A stretch of DNA of 64,000 bases from G963674955 sp963674955. Lineage in GTDB: Bacteria > Desulfobacterota > Desulfovibrionia > Desulfovibrionales > Desulfovibrionaceae. Under the pieces are notes generated by a model. That model ran no database searches, had not been told where the DNA came from, and worked only from the letters and a program-made list of their open reading frames with translations. The first letter of the stretch is position 1. Each line of letters starts with the position of its first letter. Of the stretch, positions 8,236-17,387 are shown piece by piece. Where the stretch lies: NCBI GenBank assembly GCA_963674955.2, contig CAXXKR010000001.1, positions 124,001-188,000 of the forward strand, given 5' to 3'. Position numbers and translations under genes: made by a program.

Positions 8236-9888
8236 ATGGGCAAGATCAATTTGAGAAACATGACCCTCGGCCAGATTCTGGACGAGACCGTGGACAAGTG
8301 GCCTGAAAACGAGGCCGTGATCTACGTGGACCGCGATTTCAGGCTTACATACAGGGAGTTCGGAAATCTTGTGGACGACCTGGCCAAGGGGCTCATGGCC
8401 CTGGGCGTCAAAAGGGGCGAAAAGGTCGCTGTCTGGGCCACCAACGTGCCCTACTGGGTGGCTTTGCAGTTCGCCACGGCCAAGATCGGCGCCATCTTGC
8501 TGACGGCCAACACATATTACAGGACCACTGAGCTGGAATACCTGCTCAGGCAGTCCGAGTGCGAGAATCTCGTGCTCATCGACGGCTTCAGGGAGATCGA
8601 CTATCTCCAGACCGTTTACGACCTGGTTCCCGAACTCAAGACCCAGGAGCGCGGACGCCTGAAGAGCGAAAAATTCACCAATCTCAAGCGCGTCCTTTTC
8701 ATGGGACCGGAAAAACATCGAGGCATGTACGCCATGCCGGAAGTCCTCTCTCTTTCCGCCATGATCGACGACAAGCAGTATCAGGAGCGCCAGGAGACCC
8801 TGGACCCGCACGACGTGGTCAACATGCAGTATACCTCCGGGACCACGGGCTTTCCCAAGGGCGTGCAACTGACGCACTACAATATCGGCAACAACGGCTT
8901 CTGGATCGGTGAAAACCAGCACTTTGGGCCGGAGGACAGGGTTTGCCTGCCCGTGCCCTTGTTTCACTGTTTCGGCTGCGTGCTGGGCGTGCTGGCCGCC
9001 GTGAATCACGGTTCGGCAATGGTCATTCTGGAGACCTTCGACCCGGTGCTGGTCATGGCCTCGGTGGACCAGGAAAAATGTACGGCCCTTTACGGCGTGC
9101 CGACCATGTTCATCGCCATTTTGGAGCACAAGCTCTTCGACCGCATCGAGTACGGCTCCCTGCGAACAGGCATCATGGCCGGTTCGCCCTGTCCCGTGGA
9201 GGTCATGAAGCGGGTCATGGACCAGATGAACATGAAGGAGATCACCATCTGCTACGGCCTTACCGAGGCCTCGCCGGTGATGAGCCAGACCAGGATCGGC
9301 GACGACATCCGCAAATGCACGGAGACCGTGGGCCAGGCCATGCCGGAGATCGAGGTCATGATCAAGGACCCGGAAACCGGCGACAGGGCGGCTCCCGGAG
9401 TCCAGGGTGAGGTCTGCTGCCGGGGATACAACGTGATGAAGGGCTACTACAACAACCCCGACGCGACGGCATCGGCCATCGACGGCGACGGGTGGCTGCA
9501 TTCCGGCGACCTGGGCGTCATGGACGAGGAAGGATATCTGTCCATAACCGGCAGGCTGAAGGACATGATAATCCGCGGCGGAGAGAACATCTATCCGCGC
9601 GAGATCGAGGAGTTCCTTTACACCATGGACGGCGTCCTGGACGTGCAGGTGGCCGGAGTTCCCAGCCGCAAGTACGGAGAGGAGGTCGGGGCCTTTATCA
9701 TCCTCAAGGACGGGTACGACTATACCCCGGAGGATGTGAAGGATTTTTGCCGGGGCAGGATCGCCAGATACAAGCTGCCAAAATATGTGGCCTTTGTGGA
9801 CAGCTACCCCATGACCGCCAGCGGCAAGATTCAGAAATACAAGCTGCGCGAACTGGGAGGGGAGCTGTTCCCCGAGGCCATGGCCTAG
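8236..9888 (+). CDS. AMP-forming acyl-CoA synthetase (module 1)
   Basis: Activates a carboxylic acid to acyl-AMP and then acyl-CoA. The 550-residue protein has the P-loop-like YTSGTTGFPKG (about residue 197), the CYGLTEASP core motif, HSGDLG with the ATP-ribose aspartate, the hinge GRLKDMIIRGGENI and the C-terminal catalytic lysine in ASGKIQK. The family resemblance is to medium/long-chain acyl-CoA ligases of the FadD/YngI type. GGAGG lies in front of the start. Together with the preceding XRE-cupin gene it forms a regulator–enzyme pair; the substrate is unknown. Confidence 0.9.
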   Translation: MGKINLRNMTLGQILDETVDKWPENEAVIYVDRDFRLTYREFGNLVDDLAKGLMALGVKRGEKVAVWATNVPYWVALQFATAKIGAILLTANTYYRTTELEYLLRQSECENLVLIDGFREIDYLQTVYDLVPELKTQERGRLKSEKFTNLKRVLFMGPEKHRGMYAMPEVLSLSAMIDDKQYQERQETLDPHDVVNMQYTSGTTGFPKGVQLTHYNIGNNGFWIGENQHFGPEDRVCLPVPLFHCFGCVLGVLAAVNHGSAMVILETFDPVLVMASVDQEKCTALYGVPTMFIAILEHKLFDRIEYGSLRTGIMAGSPCPVEVMKRVMDQMNMKEITICYGLTEASPVMSQTRIGDDIRKCTETVGQAMPEIEVMIKDPETGDRAAPGVQGEVCCRGYNVMKGYYNNPDATASAIDGDGWLHSGDLGVMDEEGYLSITGRLKDMIIRGGENIYPREIEEFLYTMDGVLDVQVAGVPSRKYGEEVGAFIILKDGYDYTPEDVKDFCRGRIARYKLPKYVAFVDSYPMTASGKIQKYKLRELGGELFPEAMA

Positions 9889-9928
9889 AACGGAAACCGG
9901 AATCAAATCTGTTTCAGGGAGACCGCAT

Positions 9929-10486
9929 ATGGAAATCGAAAACGCTTACAAGGAAATCGCGCCCAGGCTGGCGGGCCTGCGCGACGCCATGGACATGACC
10001 GTGGAGGAAATGGCCTCCAGCATCGGCGTTGAAGCCGCAGTGGTGGAAAAATACGAATCCGGCAAGGAAGAGATTCCAGTGGGCTACCTGCTTCAGGTGG
10101 CCCAGGCCTGCGGGGTCGATCTCACATCTCTGGTTTCCGGAGGAGACGCCCATCTTCGTTCCCATTGCCTGGTCAGGAAGGGCAAGGGACTGTCCGTTGA
10201 GAGACGCAAGGACTACGACTACAAGGATCTGGCCTACAGGTTCACCGGGGCCAAGATGAAGCCCTTCATGATCCGGGTACCGTTCAAGAGCGAAGACCAG
10301 CTCAGCTTCAACCGGCATTCCGGTCAGGAGTTCGTATACATCCTGGAGGGCAGGCTGGAACTCAGGCTGGGAGACAAGATTCTCGAACTGGAAGCGGGCG
10401 ACAGCATCTATTTCGATTCCCAGAATCCGCACGCCATGCGCGGTCTGGACGGAAAGGAAGCCGTTTTCGTGGACGTGATCCTCTAG
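9929..10486 (+). CDS. XRE-cupin transcriptional regulator (module 2)
   Basis: A 185-residue regulator with the same plan as the gene at 7654: an N-terminal XRE helix-turn-helix (about residues 12–66, MTVEEMASSIGVEAAVVEKYE) and a C-terminal cupin (HSGQEFVYILEGRLELRLG, then LEAGDSIYFDSQNPHA). The two are clearly paralogues but strongly diverged. It starts 40 bases after the first ligase and stops 24 bases before the second, so the four genes may be one transcript. The cupin carries QNPHA where module 1 has IVPHR, which hints at different ligands. Confidence 0.9.
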   Translation: MEIENAYKEIAPRLAGLRDAMDMTVEEMASSIGVEAAVVEKYESGKEEIPVGYLLQVAQACGVDLTSLVSGGDAHLRSHCLVRKGKGLSVERRKDYDYKDLAYRFTGAKMKPFMIRVPFKSEDQLSFNRHSGQEFVYILEGRLELRLGDKILELEAGDSIYFDSQNPHAMRGLDGKEAVFVDVIL

Positions 10487-10510
10487 ACCAAAAACAACGG
10501 ACGGTTAGCA

Positions 10511-12157
10511 ATGGAAAAAATGAATCCCGCCAGCTACGGCGAATTTATCGATAAATTCAAACTTGAAGCGGCCGACGATTTCAACTTCGTCTTCGACGTT
10601 GTTGATGAAATAGCGGACAAGAATCCAGACCGCCCGGCCATGATCCATGTGGACGACAAGGGAAAGCGCAGGGACTACGACTTTGCCCACTTCAAGGAGG
10701 CCTCCTGCCGGTTGGCCAACGTCTTGAAGGCCAGGGGCCTGGGCAAGGGCGACAGGGTAATGGTCATACTCTATCGGCGCATGGAATATTGGGTGACCAT
10801 GCTGGCCCTGCACAGGATCGGCGCACTGCCCATCCCCTCCCCTTCCCTGCTCACGGTCCACGACATCGAATACAGGGTGGGTTTCGCCAAGGTCAAGGCC
10901 TGCATTGTTGAAGATTCCATTGTGGAGCGCATCAACGGAGCTAGGCCAAAGTGCCCTTCCCTGGAAATATTGATCCAGGTGGGAGGAAAGGCCGTTGACG
11001 GCTGGGTTGATTTCGATCAAGCCTGCGCAGAGGCCTCGGACTCCTACCCCCGCACGGACGACGCCCCGGGCGGAAACGATCCCATGGTCATTTTCTTTTC
11101 CTCGGGCACCACGGGTCCGCCCAAGATGGTCCTGCACGACCACAAATATCCCATGGGCCATTACACCACCGGCGCATACTGGCACGACCTGGAGCCGGGC
11201 GACGTGCACCTGACCCTGTCCGACACGGGCTGGGCCAAGTCTGTCTGGGGCAAGTTCTACGGCCAGTGGATGGCCGGGGCCATTGTTTTCGTCTGGGACT
11301 TCCGTGGCAAGTTCGAGCCAGAGCATCTCCTGGACATCATTGCCGGGCACGGAATCACCACCTTCTGCGCCCCGCCTACGGTCTATCGCTTTCTGGTGCG
11401 CCAGGATCTGACCAAATGGGATTTGTCCAAGCTCAGGCACAGCACCACGGCCGGGGAACTGCTCAACGAATCCGTGTTCGAAGCCTGGAAAAAGGCCACG
11501 GGACGGCCCATCTACGAGGGCTACGGCCAGACCGAAACCTGTTTGCAGATCGCCACCTTCAAGTTCATGGAACCCAAACCAGGTTCCATCGGCAGACCCT
11601 GCCCCGGCTGGGACATCGTCCTGCTGGACGAGAAGGGCGAACCATGCCCTCCGGGCGACGAAGGTGAAATCTGCATCAAGATGGGCAACGGCGTGACCGG
11701 TCTGTTCGACGGCTATCTGGACGAGGCGGAAAAGACGGCCTCGGTCATGATCGACGGCTACTACCACACCGGCGACAAGGCCTGGATGGACGAGGACGGC
11801 TACATGTGGTTCATGGGCCGCACCGACGACCTGCTCAAGAGTTCCGGTTACCGCATCGGACCCTTCGAGGTGGAGAGCGCCCTCATCACCCACGATGCAG
11901 TGGTTGAATCCGCAGTCACGGGAGTACCGGACAAGGTTCGCGGACAGGCCGTCAAGGCGACCGTTGTTTTGGCCGAGGGCTATGAGCCTTCGGACGAACT
12001 GACAAAGGAAATTCAGGACCACGTCAAGAGTGTGACCGCGCCCTACAAGTATCCGCGCATTATAGAATATGTCGATGAATTGCCCAAGACCATCAGCGGC
12101 AAGATCAAAAGGGCCGAGATTCGGAAAATGGATTTGGAGAAGTACAAGTTGGATTGA
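10511..12157 (+). CDS. AMP-forming acyl-CoA synthetase (module 2)
   Basis: A 548-residue acyl-adenylating enzyme of a different subgroup from the first ligase, resembling medium-chain (butyryl/benzoyl-type) acyl-CoA synthetases. Motifs: FSSGTTGPPKM (about residue 196), TTAGELLN, YGQTETC, HTGDKAWMDEDGY, the hinge GRTDDLLKSSGYRIGPFEVE and the catalytic lysine in ISGKIKR. The STLSDTGWAKS-type region (here TLSDTGWAKSVWGKF) is typical of the acetyl/medium-chain branch. It is the last gene of the double XRE-cupin/ligase module and is followed directly by a strong terminator. Confidence 0.9.
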   Translation: MEKMNPASYGEFIDKFKLEAADDFNFVFDVVDEIADKNPDRPAMIHVDDKGKRRDYDFAHFKEASCRLANVLKARGLGKGDRVMVILYRRMEYWVTMLALHRIGALPIPSPSLLTVHDIEYRVGFAKVKACIVEDSIVERINGARPKCPSLEILIQVGGKAVDGWVDFDQACAEASDSYPRTDDAPGGNDPMVIFFSSGTTGPPKMVLHDHKYPMGHYTTGAYWHDLEPGDVHLTLSDTGWAKSVWGKFYGQWMAGAIVFVWDFRGKFEPEHLLDIIAGHGITTFCAPPTVYRFLVRQDLTKWDLSKLRHSTTAGELLNESVFEAWKKATGRPIYEGYGQTETCLQIATFKFMEPKPGSIGRPCPGWDIVLLDEKGEPCPPGDEGEICIKMGNGVTGLFDGYLDEAEKTASVMIDGYYHTGDKAWMDEDGYMWFMGRTDDLLKSSGYRIGPFEVESALITHDAVVESAVTGVPDKVRGQAVKATVVLAEGYEPSDELTKEIQDHVKSVTAPYKYPRIIEYVDELPKTISGKIKRAEIRKMDLEKYKLD

Positions 12158-12181
12158 TTCGGTCCCCCAGAACGCCGCATT

Positions 12182-12220
12182 GCGCCCCCGGAACAAAGGT
12201 TTCGGGGGCGCTTTTCTTTT
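12182..12220 (+). terminator. Rho-independent terminator after the second ligase
   Basis: GCGCCCCCGGAA pairs with TTTCGGGGGCGC, a 12-base stem with one G-T pair and a 6-base loop, followed by TTTTCTTTT. It closes the XRE-cupin/ligase transcript before topA. Confidence 0.88.
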
Positions 12221-12290
12221 CCCGTTTAAGGTCCAAGGTCTCAAACCCGCCCTTGCCATGCGCCGCCGACGTGGTTATAGCGTGCAAACC

Positions 12291-14699
12291 ATGCCCAAGG
12301 ATTTAATCATAGTCGAGTCACCGGCCAAGGTGAAAACCATTTCCAAGTTTCTGGGAAAGGAATACCTTGTGGAAGCCTCTGTGGGACACGTGCGCGACCT
12401 GCCCACCAGCAACCTGGGGGTTGACGAGGAAAAGGGCTTTGAGCCCCGCTACGAGATCATCAAGGGCAAAGAGGACGTTGTCAGGAAGATGCGCAGCGCG
12501 GCCAAAAAGGCCGGGCATGTCTATCTGGCTCCCGACCCGGACCGCGAAGGAGAGGCCATAGCCTGGCACGTGGCCGAGTTGATCAAGGGCCAGAACAAGA
12601 ATGTCAGCCGCATCCAGTTCAACGAGATTACGCCGGGCGCGGTCAAGGAAGCCCTTGCGCATCCCCAGGACCTGAACAAGAATCTTTTCGACTCCCAGCA
12701 GGCCAGGCGCATCCTGGACAGGCTGGTGGGCTACAAGATTTCCCCCATACTCTGGAAGCACGTCAAGCGCGGCATTTCCGCCGGAAGGGTCCAGTCCGTG
12801 GCCCTGAAGATTCTGGTGGAGCGGGAAAAGGAGCGCAGGGCCTTCAATCCCGAGGAATACTGGCTGTTCAAGGCCGAACTTTCCGGTGCCGAGCCGCCGC
12901 CCTTCAGGGCCGATCTCTGGAAGCTGGACGGCAAGGCCGTCAAGCCCGGCGGCCACTGCGTCGGATCGGCGGAAGAGGCCGAGGCACTGGACAATGTTCT
13001 TCGTCAGTCAGGATTCAAGGTTGACGAGGTCGAGGAAAAGCAGCGCAGCCGCGCACCAAAACCGCCCTTCATCACCTCCACCCTGCAACAGGAAGCCAGC
13101 TACAAGCTGGGCTTTTCCGCCAGACGGACCATGAGCGTGGCCCAGAGGCTCTACGAGGGCGTGGAGCTTGGCGCTAAGGGTTTGACCGCTCTCATCACCT
13201 ATATGCGCACCGACTCGGTGCGCGTGGCCAAGGAGGCCCAACAGGCGGCAAAGGAGCTGATCCTCGACAGCTTCGGCAAGGATTTCTATCCGGCCAAGAC
13301 CCGTTTCTACAAGAGCAAGGGTTCGGCCCAGGACGCTCACGAAGCCGTCAGGCCCGTTGACGTGTCCGTCACGCCGGAATCGGTCAAGGCCCAGCTGCCG
13401 GGCGAACAGTACAAGCTCTACAATCTCATCTGGAGCAGGTTCGTGGCCTCGCAGATGGCCAACGCCAAGTTCTGGGACACCCGCGTGACCGTGAGCGCCG
13501 CCAACACGCTCTGGCGGGCCAAGGGCGAACGCCTTTTGTTCTCCGGCTGGCTGGAGGTCTTCGGCCAGGGCGAGACGGTTGATTCGCCGCCCCTGCCCAA
13601 GCTTGAGGCGGGCGCACCCCTGGAGGTCAGGGAGCTGACCAAAGAGCAGAAGTTCACCCAGCCGCCGCCGCGCTATTCAGAGGCCACCCTGGTCAAGGAG
13701 CTTGAGGAAAAGGGCATCGGACGCCCCTCCACTTATGCCTCCATCATCTCCACCCTGCGCGACCGCGACTATGCCCGGCTGGAGGAAAAGAAGTTCGCCC
13801 CCACGGAACTCGGTTTTCTCGTCAGCGACCAGCTCAGTGAGCATTTCAAGTCCCTGATGGATGTGGACTTCACGGCCAGGATGGAGGACATGTTGGACGA
13901 GGTGGCCGAGGGCAAGGTTGAATGGGACGGGCTGATCAAGACCTTTGCCGAGGACTTTTATCCCACCCTGGAGACAGCGCGCAAGGAAATGGGCCGAACC
14001 GTCATGGAAACCGGCATCGACTGCGACCTATGCGGCAAGCCAATGGTCATCAAGTTCAGCAAGGCCGGCGAGTTTCTGGGCTGTTCCGACTATCCCAAGT
14101 GCAAGAACATAAAGAATTTCGTGCGCGACGACGAGGGCAAGATTGAGCTCAAGGAGCGCGAGGCTCCGGTGGAGGCCGGGATCGACTGCGAGAAATGCGG
14201 TCAGCCCATGGTGGTCAAAAGCGGCCCGCGCGGCGATTTCCTCGGCTGCTCCGCATATCCCAAGTGCCGGAACATCAAGAATTTCAAGGTTGACGACCAG
14301 GGCAAGATCGAGATTGTGGAGGGCGACGAGCAGCAAAAGGTCGGCCCCTGCCCGGATTGCGATGGAACCCTGCTGGTCAAGCGTTCCCGCTCCGGCAGCC
14401 GCTTCATAGCCTGCGACAATTACCCGGACTGCAAGCATACCGAACCCTTTCCCGTGGGCGTGCCCTGTCCCAATGAGGGCTGCACCGGGCAGATGGTGGA
14501 AAAGGGTTCGGCCAAGGGAAAGATATTCTATGCCTGCGACCAGTACCCCAAGTGCGACTATGCCACCTGGTACCCGCCCATTCCCGGCCCCTGCCCGGAA
14601 TGCGGCCATGCCATCCTGGTCAGGAAGAAGACCAAGGCCAAGGGCGAGCACATCGCCTGCCCCAAGAAGGGTTGCGGCTATGTGCGCGACGAGGAATAG
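12291..14699 (+). CDS. topA: DNA topoisomerase I
   Basis: Type IA topoisomerase that relaxes negative supercoils. From ATG 12291 (MPKDLIIVESPAK) it is 802 residues. The Toprim domain shows IVESPAK and PDPDREGEAIAWH; the active-site tyrosine is in TYMRTDSVRV (about residue 306). Five C-terminal zinc-ribbon units follow, each a Cys-pair plus YPKC/YPDC-type unit; the fourth has the expanded CPNEGC form and the fifth lacks the tyrosine-proline (CPKKGC). The frame stays open well upstream and across the terminator at 12182, but the family start is unambiguous; ATG 12258 and GTG 12282 are less likely alternatives. Confidence 0.96.
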   Translation: MPKDLIIVESPAKVKTISKFLGKEYLVEASVGHVRDLPTSNLGVDEEKGFEPRYEIIKGKEDVVRKMRSAAKKAGHVYLAPDPDREGEAIAWHVAELIKGQNKNVSRIQFNEITPGAVKEALAHPQDLNKNLFDSQQARRILDRLVGYKISPILWKHVKRGISAGRVQSVALKILVEREKERRAFNPEEYWLFKAELSGAEPPPFRADLWKLDGKAVKPGGHCVGSAEEAEALDNVLRQSGFKVDEVEEKQRSRAPKPPFITSTLQQEASYKLGFSARRTMSVAQRLYEGVELGAKGLTALITYMRTDSVRVAKEAQQAAKELILDSFGKDFYPAKTRFYKSKGSAQDAHEAVRPVDVSVTPESVKAQLPGEQYKLYNLIWSRFVASQMANAKFWDTRVTVSAANTLWRAKGERLLFSGWLEVFGQGETVDSPPLPKLEAGAPLEVRELTKEQKFTQPPPRYSEATLVKELEEKGIGRPSTYASIISTLRDRDYARLEEKKFAPTELGFLVSDQLSEHFKSLMDVDFTARMEDMLDEVAEGKVEWDGLIKTFAEDFYPTLETARKEMGRTVMETGIDCDLCGKPMVIKFSKAGEFLGCSDYPKCKNIKNFVRDDEGKIELKEREAPVEAGIDCEKCGQPMVVKSGPRGDFLGCSAYPKCRNIKNFKVDDQGKIEIVEGDEQQKVGPCPDCDGTLLVKRSRSGSRFIACDNYPDCKHTEPFPVGVPCPNEGCTGQMVEKGSAKGKIFYACDQYPKCDYATWYPPIPGPCPECGHAILVRKKTKAKGEHIACPKKGCGYVRDEE

Positions 14700-14702
14700 C
14701 CG

Positions 14703-14729
14703 GACCGAACCTTTTCACGGTCATTTTTT
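14703..14729 (+). terminator. Weak terminator after topA
   Basis: GACCG and CGGTC can pair across a 10-base loop, followed by ATTTTTTT. The stem is only 5 bases, so the call rests mainly on position and the T-run. Confidence 0.4.
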
Positions 14730-14844
14730 TCAGACATGATTTTATTGAAGACCGTCGGCGGTGTTTTTTCATCGCCTCGGCTTTGGACATTGGACCGGTC
14801 CTGAGGATAGGGCTTGATATTCAACGGCCAATGGTTCAATCTTC

Positions 14845-15765
14845 ATGATTATGTCAGACGCCTACAAATTCGGCACGGCCGCCCTGATCGGGCCGCCCAA
14901 CGCCGGCAAATCCACCCTCATGAACCAGTACCTGGGGCAGAAGGTGGCAATTGTCACGCCCCGGCCCCAGACCACGCGCAACCGCATCAGCGGGATACTT
15001 TCCACCGACGATTACCAGCTTGTCTTTTTGGACACCCCCGGCATCCATCGGCTCCGGGGGCGAATGAACAAGTTCTTGCTGGAATCGGCCTGGGCCGCCA
15101 TTGGCGGCTCCGACCTGATAGTGGTCATGCTGGACGCGGCCAAATACGCGGCCAAGCCGCACGCCTTCGAGTACGACATGGCGGCCCTCAAGACCCCGGT
15201 GAACCGCTCGGGAAAGCCGGTTCTCGTGGCCCTGAACAAGGTGGACAAGGTCAAGGACAAGAAAAACCTGCTCCTGCTCATGGAACAGGCCCGGGAATAC
15301 TGGCCCGAATCCGAACAGCTTCCCATATCCGCGCTCAGGGGCCAGGGAACCGAAGTGCTCTTGGAAAAGATATTGGAGTTTCTGCCGCTGGGTCCGCCCA
15401 TGTTTCCCGAAGACCAGGTTTCCACGGTGCCGTTGCGCTTCATGGCCTCCGAGGTGATCCGGGAAAAGCTGTTCATGAGCCTGCGCCAGGAACTGCCCTA
15501 CCAGACCGCCGTGGAGATCGAGAACTGGGACGAACAGCCCGGAAAATCCCTGCATATAAACGCGGTCATCTATGCCGCCAGAAAAACCCACAAGGGCATA
15601 ATCATCGGCCGCGGCGGTCAGAACCTTAAGAACATCGGCACCCAGGCCAGAAAGGAACTGGAAGAGATGCTCGAGGTCAAGGTCATGCTGGAATTGTGGG
15701 TCAAGGTGAGGGAAGGCTGGACCGAGGACCCCGGTTTTTTGCGTTCCATCGGTCTTGGCGATTGA
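14845..15765 (+). CDS. era: GTPase Era
   Basis: Ribosome-assembly GTPase that binds 16S rRNA near its 3' end. The 306-residue protein has G1 GPPNAGKST (about residues 16–24), the switch-region threonines around PQTTRNR, G3 DTPGI, G4 NKVD and a C-terminal KH domain with GKGIIIGRGGQNLK-like GIIIGRGGQNLK. Two ATGs, at 14845 and 14851, are both possible starts; no clear Shine-Dalgarno decides between them. The gene stands alone between topA and the YggS gene, with short untranslated gaps on both sides. Confidence 0.95.
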   Translation: MIMSDAYKFGTAALIGPPNAGKSTLMNQYLGQKVAIVTPRPQTTRNRISGILSTDDYQLVFLDTPGIHRLRGRMNKFLLESAWAAIGGSDLIVVMLDAAKYAAKPHAFEYDMAALKTPVNRSGKPVLVALNKVDKVKDKKNLLLLMEQAREYWPESEQLPISALRGQGTEVLLEKILEFLPLGPPMFPEDQVSTVPLRFMASEVIREKLFMSLRQELPYQTAVEIENWDEQPGKSLHINAVIYAARKTHKGIIIGRGGQNLKNIGTQARKELEEMLEVKVMLELWVKVREGWTEDPGFLRSIGLGD

Positions 15766-15788
15766 CGCAATTCGATTTCAAGGGAATT

Positions 15789-15816
15789 TTGACATAAAAA
15801 CGCCCCTGATTATTAA
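15789..15816 (+). promoter_or_regulatory. Sigma-70-like promoter upstream of yggS
   Basis: A perfect TTGACA (15789–15794) and TATTAA (15811–15816) are separated by 16 bases in the era–yggS gap. A start near 15823 would transcribe yggS and possibly the flagellar genes behind it. Confidence 0.55.
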
Positions 15817-15825
15817 ACTAATTTT

Positions 15826-15858
15826 GCAAAGGGCCGATAATTCCGTAGAGGCCCTTGC
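15826..15858 (+). other. Hairpin at the 5' end of the predicted yggS transcript
   Basis: GCAAAGGGCC and GGCCCTTGC can pair (9 pairs with one bulged A) around a 14-base loop. It lies 10 bases after the predicted -10 box and 24 bases before the yggS start, so it would sit at the very 5' end of the mRNA. There is no T-run, so it is not an intrinsic terminator. Confidence 0.4.
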
Positions 15859-15881
15859 GGGAACATCTCATATTTTGAATT

Positions 15882-16583
15882 ATGAATGAAAGAAAGGGAC
15901 AGCTGGGCCAAAGGCTCGCAAAACTGCAAAGCGATGTGCGCGAGGCCGCGCTTCAAGCGGGACGGCGGCCTGAAGAGGTTGAGATAGTTGCCGTTTCCAA
16001 ACTTCATCCCGCTGAAGACATAAGGCTTTTGCATGAATCTGGACAGGTTCATTTCGGCGAGAACTATGTGCAGGAGGCCCTTGGAAAGCAGGAAGAGCTT
16101 TCGGAATTGGATTTGAAATGGCATTTCATCGGCGGGTTGCAGACCAACAAGGCCAAGTTCGTCGCCGGTAATTTCGAGCTGGTGCACAGCATCGGTTCTC
16201 TTAAGCTGGCCCAGGTATTGCACAAAAAAGCCTTGGACGCCTCGACAGTGCAACGGGGGCTTTTGCAGGTGAACATTGCCCGTGAGGAGCAAAAGTCCGG
16301 AGTACTTGAAGAAAATCTTGTTGAGCTGGTCGAGGAAGCCTCAGGCCTGGAGGGGCTGGAGATCGTCGGTTTGATGACCATGCCTCCTTTTTTCGACGAT
16401 CCGGAAAGAAGCAGGCCTGTTTTCGCGAGGCTGCGGGAAATCAGGGACGGGCTGGAGTTGCGCTTGGGCGTGAAGCTGCCGCATTTGTCCATGGGCATGA
16501 CCGGGGATTTCGTGGCGGCCATTGCCGAGGGAGCGACCCTGATACGCGTGGGGACGAGGATATTCGGGCGCCGGCCCGTGTAG
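15882..16583 (+). CDS. yggS: YggS-family pyridoxal-phosphate homeostasis protein
   Basis: A 233-residue PLP-binding TIM-barrel protein (PLPBP/PROSC/YggS) involved in vitamin B6 and amino-acid balance. The PLP lysine lies in EIVAVSKLHP (about residue 39); other family marks are HFGENYVQEAL, WHFIGGLQTNKAK, MGMTGDFVAAI and the end VRVGTRIFG (here IRVGTRIFG). No Shine-Dalgarno is obvious before ATG 15882. motA starts 28 bases downstream, so this housekeeping gene probably leads the motility transcript; in many bacteria it lies beside cell-division or pyrroline reductase genes instead. Confidence 0.93.
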   Translation: MNERKGQLGQRLAKLQSDVREAALQAGRRPEEVEIVAVSKLHPAEDIRLLHESGQVHFGENYVQEALGKQEELSELDLKWHFIGGLQTNKAKFVAGNFELVHSIGSLKLAQVLHKKALDASTVQRGLLQVNIAREEQKSGVLEENLVELVEEASGLEGLEIVGLMTMPPFFDDPERSRPVFARLREIRDGLELRLGVKLPHLSMGMTGDFVAAIAEGATLIRVGTRIFGRRPV

Positions 16584-16611
16584 TGAACAGAACTAAGCAA
16601 CGGGAAGAATT

Positions 16612-17373
16612 ATGGATCTGGCAACCGTAGTCGGTATGGTTCTCGCCTTCGGGCTCGTACTTTCGGCCATTTTGACCGGAAGCACCCTGTTGATCTTTGT
16701 TTCAGTTCCCTCGGCACTCATCGTTATCGGCGGAACAATCGGCGCGGCCTTGGTCAACTATCCGCTGGGCCACGTGCTGGGTGTTGTAGGCGTAATCAAG
16801 AAGGCCTTTTTCAGCAACATCGAATCCGGCGCGGATGTCATCGATAAATTCAAGGATTACGCCAATCGCGCCCGCCGCGAAGGCATCCTCTCCCTTGAGC
16901 CCGTGCTTAAGGAAATAGACGACGATTACCTTCGCAAGGGCCTGCAGCTGACGGTTGACGGATTGGAGCCTCAGGCCATTCAGGAGATTCTGGAAACGGA
17001 AAACGTCTATCTTGACGAGCGCCACGAGGAAGGGGCCGAGATCGTTGCTTCCATGGGCGTCATCGCCCCGGCAATGGGCATGATCGGTACTGTTATCGGA
17101 CTGGTCCAGATGCTCCAGACCATGAGCGACCCCAGCACCATCGGTCCGGCCATGGCCGTTGCCCTGTTGACGACCCTTTACGGAGCCCTGCTTTCCAACC
17201 TTGTTTTCAACCCCATGTCGGGCAAGCTCAAAACCAGACACAAGCAGGAAATACTCATCCGGGAGATGGTTCTTGAGGGGATTCTTTCCATTTCCAAGGG
17301 TGAGAACCCTCGCATCATTGAAGAGAAACTGAACAGCTTTCTGCCTCCAAAGGATCGCAAAACCAGCGAATAG
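16612..17373 (+). CDS. motA: Flagellar motor stator protein MotA
   Basis: Stator ion-channel subunit in the inner membrane. The 253-residue protein has four hydrophobic segments (about residues 3–24, 28–50, 145–167 and 178–200) and the large cytoplasmic loop between the second and third that contacts FliG. The GVIAPAMGMIGTVIGLVQML stretch with PAMG and the following MAVALLTTLYGAL segment are diagnostic of the PomA/MotA group. Its partner motB begins 14 bases later. It sits in a run with two motB genes and fliLNOPQ. Confidence 0.95.
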   Translation: MDLATVVGMVLAFGLVLSAILTGSTLLIFVSVPSALIVIGGTIGAALVNYPLGHVLGVVGVIKKAFFSNIESGADVIDKFKDYANRARREGILSLEPVLKEIDDDYLRKGLQLTVDGLEPQAIQEILETENVYLDERHEEGAEIVASMGVIAPAMGMIGTVIGLVQMLQTMSDPSTIGPAMAVALLTTLYGALLSNLVFNPMSGKLKTRHKQEILIREMVLEGILSISKGENPRIIEEKLNSFLPPKDRKTSE

Positions 17374-17387
17374 TCCGGGAGAGAGCC

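Noticed and set aside
7801..9906. Long minus-strand open frame (701 codons) opposite the first XRE-cupin/ligase pair
   Set aside because: The plus strand encodes two proteins with full family motifs; the antisense frame is open only because of GC-rich third positions and has no recognisable domain.
10505..12259. Minus-strand open frame (584 codons) opposite the second ligase
   Set aside because: Same reason: it mirrors the ligase gene and spans the terminator, with no motif.
12069..12290. N-terminal extension of topA
   Set aside because: It covers the end of the ligase gene and the terminator; the family start MPKDLIIVESPAK is at 12291.
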